Source of the DNA: Nodosilinea sp. E11
GTDB lineage: Bacteria; Cyanobacteriota; Cyanobacteriia; Phormidesmidales; Phormidesmidaceae
DNA length: 64,000 nucleotides
Direction: 5' to 3'
NCBI RefSeq assembly: GCF_032813545.1
Contig: NZ_CP136520.1
Coordinates: 366,001-430,000, forward strand
Within the stretch, counting starts at the first letter, position 1. Each line of letters starts with the position of its first letter. A program made the translations under genes and the position numbers. Below the pieces are notes generated by a model. That model did no database searches. It was not told where the DNA came from and saw only the letters and a program-made list of their open reading frames with translations. Shown piece by piece: positions 18,655 to 25,944 of the stretch.

Positions 18655-19180
18655 TGCTGACCTGTGGCGTGCCGAGGGCACCCAGCCCCTGCTCACCCTG
18701 CACGGCCACGACAACCGGGTGCTAGCGGTCACCTTTGATCCCACAGGTCGACTGCTGGCCAGCGCCAGCGCCGATGGCAGCATCAACCTGTGGGAGTTGC
18801 CCTCGGGCCGTTTGCTCGCCAACCTGGGAGGCCACACCAACGGCGTCTGCTCGGTCAGCTTTAGCGGCGACGGCAGCCGCCTGGCCAGCACCAGCATGGA
18901 TGGCACCGTGCGAATTTGGAATCTGCAGATCCACCAGTGCGATCGCATTCTCACTGAGCACAGCGGTTGAGTGTGGGCGGTGGCCTTTGCTCCCCAGGGC
19001 AATCGCTTGGTCAGCGGCAGTGCCGACGCCACCATCCGCCTCTGGAATACCACCACCGGAGCTTGTCTGCGGGTGCTGCGGGGCGATCGCCCCTACAAAG
19101 GATTAGACATCACCGGGGTCACAGGGCTGACCGACGCCCAGAAACGAATCCTCAAGGCCCTGGGGGCGGGTGAGGGGTGA
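18655..19180 (+). pseudogene. Truncated WD40-repeat protein gene with in-frame stop
   Basis: About 175 codons encode the end of a WD40 propeller. From ADLWRAEGTQPL the repeats continue as GHDNRVLAVTFDPTGRLLAS, SADGSINLWEL, GGHTNGVCSVSFSGDGSRLA and SMDGTVRIWNL. At 18968 a TGA interrupts HSG-VWAVAF where these repeats normally have Trp (TGG). The frame then continues to the ending [20 protein letters not shown], typical of NB-ARC/WD40 proteins of cyanobacteria. The N-terminal part is absent and replaced by the low-GC gene, so both truncation and nonsense mutation disable it. Confidence 0.85.
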
Positions 19181-19307
19181 GGGAACAGGAATTGACTAAA
19201 CTACACCGTTCAGTTAAATTCAGGGTAGCAATGCATCTACCCTGTTTCGGGCGATTGGCTGACACTGCATTTTGCTTCCCTTCGCTATCTTTGCCCCGGC
19301 AACGCCT

Positions 19308-20480
19308 ATGTCTATCGACTCTGATCAACCCTGGCGAAAGCCGAGTTTTTGGCTTTTGATTGGTGCTCTGCTGATTGTGGGCACCGGCTCTACTCTGGCC
19401 GTCCGCAACATCATGCAGACTCGTCAGGCGGCCCGAGAGCAGGCCGAGCTACCGCCGCCTCGCCAGGTCAAGGTGGTGGCCCTGGGCCGAGTCGAGCCCG
19501 CCAGTCGAGTGGTGAATGTAGCGGCCTCTGAGGCAGGTCGCATTGATCGCCTAGAGGTGCAAAAGGGCGATCGCGTGGAGCAGGGCCAAATTCTTGCCTA
19601 CCTCGACCTGTACGACGTGCGCCGGGCCGAGCGCGACTTTGCGGCCAGCCAGCTCGCCGAGGCCCGCGCCCAGCTTGCCGCTGAGACCACCCTGGGCAAC
19701 TCCCAGGTGCAGGAGGCCAGCACCCGAGTGGGGCAGATCGACGGGCCGCAGCAGGCCGCGATCGCTGCCCAAACATCCGCTATTGCTAGCCTTCAGGCCG
19801 AGCTAGACGTAGCCGAAATTGACCTGGCCCGGTTTCAGCAGCTCAATGAATCGGGGGCGATTTCCCGCCAAGAACTAGACCGCCAGCGGGCCACTGTCGA
19901 GCGTCTGCGGGCCGATCTGGGCAACGCCACCGCCACTCGCCAGCGCCTAGAGCAGACCCGTCTCAGTGACATTCAAAACGCCCAGGCCCAGGTGGTCTCG
20001 GCCCGCGCCACCACCAGCCGCGCTCAGGTGGCCAGCCGGGTTGACTCCGCCGCCCAAAACCTGGCTCTGGCCGAGGCCCAGTTGGCCCGCACGGTAGTGC
20101 GATCGCCCCAGGCCGGGCAGGTGCTCGATATCTTTGCCTACCCCGGTGAAGCGGTATCGCAATCCGGCGGGCCAATTCTCGCCCTGGGGGATACCCGCCA
20201 AATGGTGGTAGTGGCCGAGGTCTACGAAACCGATATCGGCCTGGTGCGTTTGGGGCAGCCTGTCACCATCACCAGCCGCAATGGGGCCTTTAGCGACATC
20301 CTCACCGGCACTGTCAGCGAAATCGGTCTGCAAATCGCCAAAAACGACGTGCTTGACGACGACCCCGCCGCCAACGCCGACGCCCGCGTTGTGGAAGTGC
20401 GGGTGGCGGTTGACCAAAGCGAGGCGGTGGCTGCGCTCACCAATCTCCAGGTTGATGTTGCCATTGACATTGAGCAGTAG
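19308..20480 (+). CDS. devB: DevB-type membrane fusion protein (HlyD family)
   Basis: Periplasmic adaptor of a TolC-dependent ABC exporter; in Anabaena DevBCA exports heterocyst envelope glycolipid. 390 residues from the ATG giving MSIDSDQPW: one N-terminal membrane helix (about 14-32), a lipoyl half-motif (VEPASRVVNVAASEAGRIDR), a long coiled-coil hairpin (about 110-265) rich in Ala, Gln and Glu, the second lipoyl half (TVVRSPQAGQVLDI) and a beta-barrel domain. devC starts 9 bp after its stop. The substrate in this organism is unknown. Confidence 0.9.
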   Translation: MSIDSDQPWRKPSFWLLIGALLIVGTGSTLAVRNIMQTRQAAREQAELPPPRQVKVVALGRVEPASRVVNVAASEAGRIDRLEVQKGDRVEQGQILAYLDLYDVRRAERDFAASQLAEARAQLAAETTLGNSQVQEASTRVGQIDGPQQAAIAAQTSAIASLQAELDVAEIDLARFQQLNESGAISRQELDRQRATVERLRADLGNATATRQRLEQTRLSDIQNAQAQVVSARATTSRAQVASRVDSAAQNLALAEAQLARTVVRSPQAGQVLDIFAYPGEAVSQSGGPILALGDTRQMVVVAEVYETDIGLVRLGQPVTITSRNGAFSDILTGTVSEIGLQIAKNDVLDDDPAANADARVVEVRVAVDQSEAVAALTNLQVDVAIDIEQ

Positions 20481-20489
20481 GGGGCGGCG

Positions 20490-21653
20490 ATGAAACTCCC
20501 TGCTCTGCCCCGCATTCCCCTGGCTTGGTACAACCTGCGCCACGATCGCCCTCGCCTACTGGTGGCTGTCGCTGGCGTCACCTTTGCGGTGCTGCTGATG
20601 TTTATGAACCTGGGCTTTTTGGGTGCTCTGGTCAGCACCACCACCAATTTCTATGACCAGTTCAACGGCGATATTTTTCTGATCTCGCCGCAGTCGCTAG
20701 AAATCAGCTCCACCAAGGCCTTCCCCCGCGAGCGGCTGTACCAGGCGGCGGGCATTGAGGGGGTGCAGCAGACGATGCCTCTCTACGCTGAGTACGCCCT
20801 CTGGAAAAACCCCGAAACGAGTCTCAGCCGGGCGCTATTTGTTTACGCCTTTAACCCCACCGACCCGGTGTTTCTGATGCCCGAGCTCAACACTGAAGAG
20901 GGGCGACGGGCTCTTCAGCAACCGAACAGTGCTTTTATTGACCGGCGATCGCGCCCTGAGTTTGGCCTCCAAACCGTGGGGCTCGAAACTGAAGCCGATC
21001 GCCGCCGCATTACCATCGTCGGCCAGTATGACCTAGGTGGTGGCTTTGCCGCCGACGGCACCTTGATCATGAGTGATCAAAACTTTCGTCGCTACTTTGC
21101 GCCTCGCTCCCTCAATCAGATCAACCTGGGCTTGGTGCTGCTGGAGCCAGGGGCCGATGCCCAGCGGGTCAAAGCCACTCTGCAAAGCCAGTTGCCCGCC
21201 GATGTTGAGGTCTACACTAAGCCCGAAATTATTCGCAAAGAGAGCCAATTTTGGATTCAGACCACCTCCATTGGCTTTATTTTTGGCCTGGGGGTGCTGG
21301 TCTCGTTCATCGTCGGCACGGTGATTGTCTACCAAATTCTCTACACCGACATTCGCGATCATCTAAGAGAATACGCGACCCTAAAGGCGATCGGTTACAG
21401 CGGTGGCTACCTGTTTAAAACCGTTATTCAAGAGGCCATTTTGCTAGCTCTGATGGGTTATGTGCCGGGGCTAATTTTGGCGCTGGGGCTCTACACCATG
21501 GCCTACAACGCTACGGCGGGCACGCTGCCTATGCAGATGACCCTCTTTCGCGTGTTTTTTGTCTTTACCCTGACGGTGCTGATGTGCGCGCTATCGGGGC
21601 TAATTTCTGTCCGTAAAGCCGTTACCGCCGACCCAGCCGAGGTATTCGCATGA
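20490..21653 (+). CDS. devC: DevC-type ABC exporter permease, first copy
   Basis: MacB/FtsX-fold permease of the DevBCA exporter, 387 residues. One N-terminal helix (VAGVTFAVLLMFMNLGFLGA), a large periplasmic domain, and three C-terminal helices. The block YQILYTDIRDHLREYATLKA is the hallmark of DevC proteins and contacts the ATPase. The second permease gene 225 bp downstream has the same layout. Translationally close to devB. Confidence 0.88.
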   Translation: MKLPALPRIPLAWYNLRHDRPRLLVAVAGVTFAVLLMFMNLGFLGALVSTTTNFYDQFNGDIFLISPQSLEISSTKAFPRERLYQAAGIEGVQQTMPLYAEYALWKNPETSLSRALFVYAFNPTDPVFLMPELNTEEGRRALQQPNSAFIDRRSRPEFGLQTVGLETEADRRRITIVGQYDLGGGFAADGTLIMSDQNFRRYFAPRSLNQINLGLVLLEPGADAQRVKATLQSQLPADVEVYTKPEIIRKESQFWIQTTSIGFIFGLGVLVSFIVGTVIVYQILYTDIRDHLREYATLKAIGYSGGYLFKTVIQEAILLALMGYVPGLILALGLYTMAYNATAGTLPMQMTLFRVFFVFTLTVLMCALSGLISVRKAVTADPAEVFA

Positions 21654-21757
21654 AGTTTAGATTTTGGATTTGGAATGTTGGCAGAATTCTTAGGCGAGTA
21701 GGGAGCATCACAGCGCAGACCCAATCCCCCCAATCCCTTGCGGTCAAAGACGCTCCC

Positions 21758-21780
21758 CGTAGGGTGGGCAATGCCCACCA
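21758..21780. repeat. GGTGGGC-type palindrome between the two devC genes
   Basis: CGTAGGGTGGGCAATGCCCA extended by CCA. First of two copies in the 224-bp spacer; may shape the mRNA between the permease genes. Confidence 0.6.
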
Positions 21781-21837
21781 CCCACCCTCGCCCAGCTAGA
21801 ACACCCCAGCAAATACCCCGTTTAGTTTCAAAGGCTA

Positions 21838-21860
21838 ATGGTGGGCATTGCCCACCCTAC
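21838..21860. repeat. GGTGGGC-type palindrome, inverted copy before second devC
   Basis: ATGGTGGGCATTGCCCACCC then TAC, 17 bp upstream of the second devC start. Inverted relative to the copy at 21758, so the spacer could fold into one large hairpin. Confidence 0.6.
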
Positions 21861-21877
21861 CCATCCACCCATGACCC

Positions 21878-23050
21878 ATGACGCGAACTCCGCTAGCCCT
21901 GCTCAACCTGGTGCACGATCGCAAAAAGTTTCTCACTTCGATGGCGGGGGTAGCCTTTGCGGTGCTGCTGATGTTTCTGTTTACCGGGTTTAAAAACGCT
22001 CTCTACGACAGCCAGACCCAGTTGCTCAGCCGACTCAATGGTGAAATTGTGATCATTAATCGGCTCAAAGAAAATATGTTTGTGCCCCGCGCCTTTGCCC
22101 GCCGTCGCCTGTATCAGGCCCAGGCCTTCGACGGCGTGGAGGGGGCCTACGCCCTCTACCTTAGCGACGCCCGCTGGAAGAATCCTGAGACCCGCAGAAC
22201 CCGTCCGGTACGCGTGATTGCCTACAACCCCTCCGACCCAGTGTTGCCCATGGCCGAGGTCTTGGCCCGGCAGCAGGAGCTGCGCCTGCCCAATACGGCG
22301 ATGATTGACAGCCGCTCCCGCGACGAGGTTGGCCCCCGCGAAACCGGTGTCATCACCGAACTGGCCGATCGCGAAATTTGCATTGTCGGCACCTTTAGCC
22401 TGGGCACCGACTTCGCCTCGGGCAACGGCAACTTGATCATGAGCGACCAAAACTTCCTCCGCTTTTTTGCCAATCGTGGCCCCGAAGAAACTGAGCGCAG
22501 CTTTGCCACTGCCGATATTGGCCTGCTGCGGGTTGCCCCTGGTGCCGATATCGATACTCTGGTGCAAACTCTGCGCGACAGCTTGCCCCAGGACGTGCTG
22601 ATTTTGCCCATGGCTGGCCCCGAAGGGTTTATCGCCCGCGAGCGCACCTACTGGGAAGAAAACACCAACATCGGCTTTGTGTTTTCGCTGTTGACCACCA
22701 TGGGGTTTGTGGTCGGCATTATTTTGGTCTACCAAATTCTCTACACCGACGTGGCTGACCACTGGTCGGAGTACGCCACCCTGAAGGCGATCGGCTACGA
22801 CAATACCTACCTGTTTGGGGTGGTGATTCAAGAGGCAATTATTCTTTCAGTGCTGGGGTTTATTCCTGGCCTGCTGATTAGTGCCCTGTTCTACAACCTG
22901 GGGGCAGCAGTCACCGGTCTGCTATTTCAGTTGACCCTACAGCGAGTCGCTAACATTTACATCATGACCTTTATTATGTGCCTGATTTCCGGTGCCATTG
23001 CGGTACGCAAGGTGCAGCGCACTGACCCTGCGGAGGTATTTGGGCTATGA
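21878..23050 (+). CDS. devC: DevC-type ABC exporter permease, second copy
   Basis: 390 residues with the same topology as the first permease: VAFAVLLMFLFTGFKNALYD after the N-terminal helix start, a periplasmic domain, and YQILYTDVADHWSEYATLKA before the last helices. The two permeases share the helix and coupling motifs but differ through the periplasmic domain, so this is an old duplication. The ATPase gene overlaps its stop by 4 bp (ATGA). A heterodimeric permease, or two permeases sharing one ATPase, is inferred. Confidence 0.88.
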   Translation: MTRTPLALLNLVHDRKKFLTSMAGVAFAVLLMFLFTGFKNALYDSQTQLLSRLNGEIVIINRLKENMFVPRAFARRRLYQAQAFDGVEGAYALYLSDARWKNPETRRTRPVRVIAYNPSDPVLPMAEVLARQQELRLPNTAMIDSRSRDEVGPRETGVITELADREICIVGTFSLGTDFASGNGNLIMSDQNFLRFFANRGPEETERSFATADIGLLRVAPGADIDTLVQTLRDSLPQDVLILPMAGPEGFIARERTYWEENTNIGFVFSLLTTMGFVVGIILVYQILYTDVADHWSEYATLKAIGYDNTYLFGVVIQEAIILSVLGFIPGLLISALFYNLGAAVTGLLFQLTLQRVANIYIMTFIMCLISGAIAVRKVQRTDPAEVFGL

Positions 23051-23826
23051 CTGCACCATCCTTGTCCCCTGATTCGCTGCCCGCCGCCGTCGAGGCGTCG
23101 ATTCAGGTGCGCCACCTCAATTATTTCTTTGGCAAGGGCGATCTGCGCAAGCAGGTGCTGTTTGATATCAGCCTCGATCTGCACCCCGGTCAGATTGTAA
23201 TTATGACCGGCCCCTCCGGCTCGGGCAAAACTACCCTGCTGACCTTAATTGGGGCACTGCGATCGGCCACCGACGGCAGTTTGCAGGTGCTGGGCCAAGA
23301 ACTGGTGGGGTTGGGCGATCGCCGGCTGGTCGAGATTCGCCGCAATATCGGCTTTATCTTTCAGGCCCACAACCTGTTTGAGTCTCTAACGGCCGCCCAA
23401 AATGTAGAAATGGCGGTGGAGCTGACCGGCAACTTTCGCGGCAAGCGCCAGCAGGCGGTGGATATTCTCAGCCAGGTGGGGCTGGCCGAGCGGGCCGACT
23501 ATAAACCGGCAGCACTGAGCGGCGGGCAAAAGCAGCGGGTGGCGATCGCCCGCGCCCTGGTCAACCAGCCCCAGCTAATTCTGGCTGACGAACCCACCGC
23601 CGCCCTCGACAAACAGTCGGGCCGCGACGTGGTGACGCTGATGCAGCACCTGGCCCAAGAAAAAGGCTGCACCATTCTCATGGTCACCCACGACAACCGC
23701 ATTCTCGACGTGGCCGATCGCATCATTAACCTGGTGGATGGGCGGCTGGAGTCAGACGAAAGCCCCCAGCAGTTTGTCGATAGCCACGCCCCCAAAACCC
23801 TCGACCAGAAGATGTTCATTATGTAG
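23047..23826 (+). CDS. devA: DevA-type ABC exporter ATP-binding protein
   Basis: ATPase of the DevBCA exporter, 259 residues. Walker A is GPSGSGKT at residues 55-62, signature LSGGQKQRVAIARAL, Walker B LILADEPTAALD, and the switch His in MVTHDNR. The N-terminal extension of about 25 residues before the NBD core is typical of DevA. The C-terminal tail after the switch (residues 225-259) is short. Start codon overlaps the second devC stop. Confidence 0.92.
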   Translation: MTAPSLSPDSLPAAVEASIQVRHLNYFFGKGDLRKQVLFDISLDLHPGQIVIMTGPSGSGKTTLLTLIGALRSATDGSLQVLGQELVGLGDRRLVEIRRNIGFIFQAHNLFESLTAAQNVEMAVELTGNFRGKRQQAVDILSQVGLAERADYKPAALSGGQKQRVAIARALVNQPQLILADEPTAALDKQSGRDVVTLMQHLAQEKGCTILMVTHDNRILDVADRIINLVDGRLESDESPQQFVDSHAPKTLDQKMFIM

Positions 23827-23874
23827 GGCAATCTGAAAGTGAGCTGCTCCACCCATCTGCTCCACCCAAAGGAG

Positions 23875-23899
23875 ATGGTGGGTACTGCCCACCCTACGA
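23875..23899. repeat. GGTGGGC-type palindrome after devA
   Basis: GATGGTGGGTACTGCCCACC then CTACG, downstream of the exporter operon. No T-run, so not a standard terminator. Confidence 0.55.
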
Positions 23900-23965
23900 C
23901 ACTAAGGTTCATCCACCCACCCACCCATCCACTCCCCACCCCTTCACTCTTCACTCCCCACTCCC

Positions 23966-24445
23966 ATGCCCATCTCCTTCGCCAGCACCGTCCAAGCCCT
24001 TACCTACACCAAAGTCGCCGACTACCTACAAACCGCCGATCTATTTAGAGAAAGCCTGCGGGCCTACGCCGACATCCCTCGCTTTGACATTCTCTACGGC
24101 TCTACCCTGATCGAAGTTGAGGTGCTGCCCTGGGAAGTGCACCCCTGGGAAAAAGCCGACCTGGCCACGGTAAGGGCCACCAGCTGCGTCACCATCGGCA
24201 GCACCATTGACAAAGACCTGATGCACTTTTTGCTCACCGAAAACCGTCGTATGCGCTTTGGGGCCTTTCATCTCGACGACGCCAACCAGGTGCTGTTTGC
24301 TGAAAGCGTCCTCGGCGGCGAACATATGGATCTGCGGGAGCTACAGACCTGCATTCTCTCGGTAGTCACCATCGCCGACACCTACGACGACATTATTGCC
24401 CAGCGCTTTGGTGGCCAGCGGGCGATCGATCGAGTCACAGTCTGA
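23966..24445 (+). CDS. YbjN-like small protein of unknown role
   Basis: 159 residues with alternating helices and strands. RFDILYGSTLIEVEVLPW and VTIGSTIDKDLMHFLLTENR resemble YbjN-domain proteins, which share the type III secretion chaperone fold. MRFGAFHLDDANQVLFAESV is the expected central sheet. Known members relate to stress or cell-division phenotypes; here nothing more can be said. It lies 139 bp after devA on the same strand and could be part of that transcript. Confidence 0.6.
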   Translation: MPISFASTVQALTYTKVADYLQTADLFRESLRAYADIPRFDILYGSTLIEVEVLPWEVHPWEKADLATVRATSCVTIGSTIDKDLMHFLLTENRRMRFGAFHLDDANQVLFAESVLGGEHMDLRELQTCILSVVTIADTYDDIIAQRFGGQRAIDRVTV

Positions 24446-24888
24446 CCTGGGCTCAGTCGATCCTCAGCAAGAGCCTCGCCAATTAATCCAGGTCCAGCGC
24501 CATTCCCGCGAAGACGGGAATCTGCTATGGAGTAGTTGATTTAGCCGGTACTTTGTTTGAAGGCACTCCTTGACGCTGTGAAGGAGATCCGTGGCCTGTC
24601 CCACCATGCCTCGTTCTGTTGAAGAGCCAGACTGCTCTTAATATAACTTTATGCAAAGTTGGTGAATCGCGCGATTTTGCCGTGCCCCTTGGCTTTGAGT
24701 CTGGGTTGAGCGGTTATTTTGAACGTGAGCCTCCCACAACCTTTCCAAACGTGCTACCGTTACTCCAGAGATATAGAGATCGGTTTGCAGCATTTGTTTC
24801 TAGTATTAACGCGTTTTTCCGTTTTTCCATTGACAGATTCCTCTCCGAAATTTTGCTCTACAAGCCCTTTAATTTTTGGAGACCAATT
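24446..24888 (+). promoter_or_regulatory. Long upstream region / leader of the RNA-binding protein gene
   Basis: 443 bp with no gene. It contains a hairpin ATTCCCGCGAAGACGGGAAT at 24502-24521, a GGGA/TCCC type common as a dispersed repeat. The last 230 bp are AT-rich and T-rich, ending in AATTTTTGGAGACCAATT before the ATG, where GGAG is the ribosome binding site. Cold-induced rbp genes of cyanobacteria have long structured leaders; that this is one is inference. Confidence 0.45.
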
Positions 24889-25215
24889 ATGTCAATCTAC
24901 GTAGGCAATCTGTCTTACGACGTTACCAGCGAAGATCTAACCTCGATCTTTGCGGAGTATGGCTCGGTTAAGCGAGTTCAGCTTCCCACCGATCGCGAAA
25001 CCGGTCGCATGCGCGGCTTTGGTTTTGTGGAAATGAGCGCTGACTCTGAGGAAGCGACCGCTATTGAAGCTCTTGACGGAGCTGAGTGGATGGGTCGTGA
25101 CCTTAAAGTCAACAAAGCCAAGCCCCGCGAAGATCGCAGCGGTGGCGGCTCCTTTGGTGGTGGTGGCGGTGGCCGCAGAGGTGGCGGTGACAGCTTCTCT
25201 CGTGGCGGTTACTAA
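24889..25215 (+). CDS. rbp: Glycine-rich RRM RNA-binding protein
   Basis: A 108-residue single-stranded RNA-binding protein of the cold-inducible cyanobacterial Rbp type. RNP2 is IYVGNL at residues 3-8 and RNP1 is RGFGFVEM near residue 42. After about residue 80 comes a Gly/Arg-rich tail (GGGGGGRRGGG) as in RbpA-type members and in plant glycine-rich proteins. The start was taken at MSIYVGNL, preceded by GGAG, because the family begins exactly there; the longer upstream frame is leader. A strong terminator follows. Confidence 0.95.
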   Translation: MSIYVGNLSYDVTSEDLTSIFAEYGSVKRVQLPTDRETGRMRGFGFVEMSADSEEATAIEALDGAEWMGRDLKVNKAKPREDRSGGGSFGGGGGGRRGGGDSFSRGGY

Positions 25216-25282
25216 GCTCTGAAGCTACTTTAGGGTTGTGAGAGCCTAGTTGTAGAGACTAGGTGCTTAACCTAATAACTGG

Positions 25283-25315
25283 AAAGGGTTCAAGCCACAG
25301 GCTCGAACCCTTTTT
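25283..25315 (+). terminator. Rho-independent terminator of rbp
   Basis: Stem AAAGGGTTCAAGCC pairing with GGCTCGAACCCTTT (one mismatch), loop ACA, ending in a run of five T. It lies 68 bp after the rbp stop. Confidence 0.85.
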
Positions 25316-25369
25316 AGTCGTCCTGTGGCTTGGGTGCATCTGGAGGTCGATCCAATTGCCGCCAGACAA

Positions 25370-25456
25370 AACTGTAGGAGCGTAGGCGTAGCCGGGCCAG
25401 AGACTCTACGGCATTCGCCCTGCTGAACTGAGGGTAACCCAACAGGATTTACTATT
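25370..25456. repeat. Copy of a loose ~95-bp dispersed element
   Basis: From CTGTAGGAGCGTAGGCGTAG through CATTCGCCCTGCTGAACTGA to GGTAACCCAACAGGATTTAC. The right half matches the element at 43.08-43.13 kb (ATTCGCCCTACTGAATC, then GGGTAACCAATCAGGATTTG). Non-coding. Confidence 0.5.
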
Positions 25457-25492
25457 ACTGAGATCTTTAGGTGATTTTATACACAGTCATGG

Positions 25493-25520
25493 CAAAAAGC
25501 CCCCTTGATGAAGGGGGCGG
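25493..25520 (-). terminator. Rho-independent terminator of the 55-residue protein gene
   Basis: On the minus strand the stem GCCCCCTT / AAGGGGGC with loop CATC is followed by TTTTT. It lies 38 bp after the stop of the small gene. Confidence 0.85.
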
Positions 25521-25557
25521 GACAAGTTAGTGAAAGTCATCAGAAGTAGGGCTTGAT

Positions 25558-25725
25558 TTAGAGGGTTTCGACCGTTTCAGCGTAGGCATCGCCATCAAAG
25601 GGCTGAACCCCAATTTCGGGGTAGCTGTTATCGTCGGGGCCAAATATTCTACCGATCGGCTCGGCAAAATATTGCATTAACCCATCAAAAAAGTAGCCAA
25701 AAACAGAGAGCTTCAGACCTTTCAT
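25558..25725 (-). CDS. 55-residue conserved-looking small protein
   Basis: A short gene easily missed. The protein begins MKGLKLSVFGYFFDGLMQ, continues YFAEPIGRIFGPDDNSYPEI and GVQPFDGDAY, and ends AETVETL. An amphipathic helix is followed by the block IFGPDDNSYPEIGVQPFDGD, which I recall in small hypothetical proteins of cyanobacteria, usually as IFSP-DDDYP---GVQPF. The start is preceded by GAGGTGCC. A clean Rho-independent terminator follows the stop, which together with the promoter-sized gap to the diverging TPR gene supports a real single-gene transcript. Function unknown. Confidence 0.75.
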   Translation of the reverse strand: MKGLKLSVFGYFFDGLMQYFAEPIGRIFGPDDNSYPEIGVQPFDGDAYAETVETL

Positions 25726-25790
25726 GACTGGCACCTCGCGGCTAAAGGAATAAATTTAGGCAGAGTCTGTAGCAATGCGGTGTAGCGACA

Positions 25791-25817
25791 ATCAGGTTTT
25801 GTTTGGTGTAACCTGAT
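25791..25817. promoter_or_regulatory. Inverted repeat between diverging genes
   Basis: ATCAGGTT and AACCTGAT form perfect 8-bp arms separated by 11 bp, between the 55-residue gene and the TPR gene. Possible operator; no known consensus recognised. Confidence 0.4.
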
Positions 25818-25944
25818 ACTTAAATGCTATGGGATCAACGGCAGCCTTCACCCTGATGGTGACCATTCTTTACAGCGGTTGGCAAGTTGTAATATATGGA
25901 TTGCACTAGTTGATGATCAGACTAAGCAGTAAGGAGATTATTCT

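Noticed and set aside
21893..22831. 312-residue opposite-strand frame under the second devC
   Set aside because: Antisense shadow; His/Gly-rich nonsense composition without motifs.
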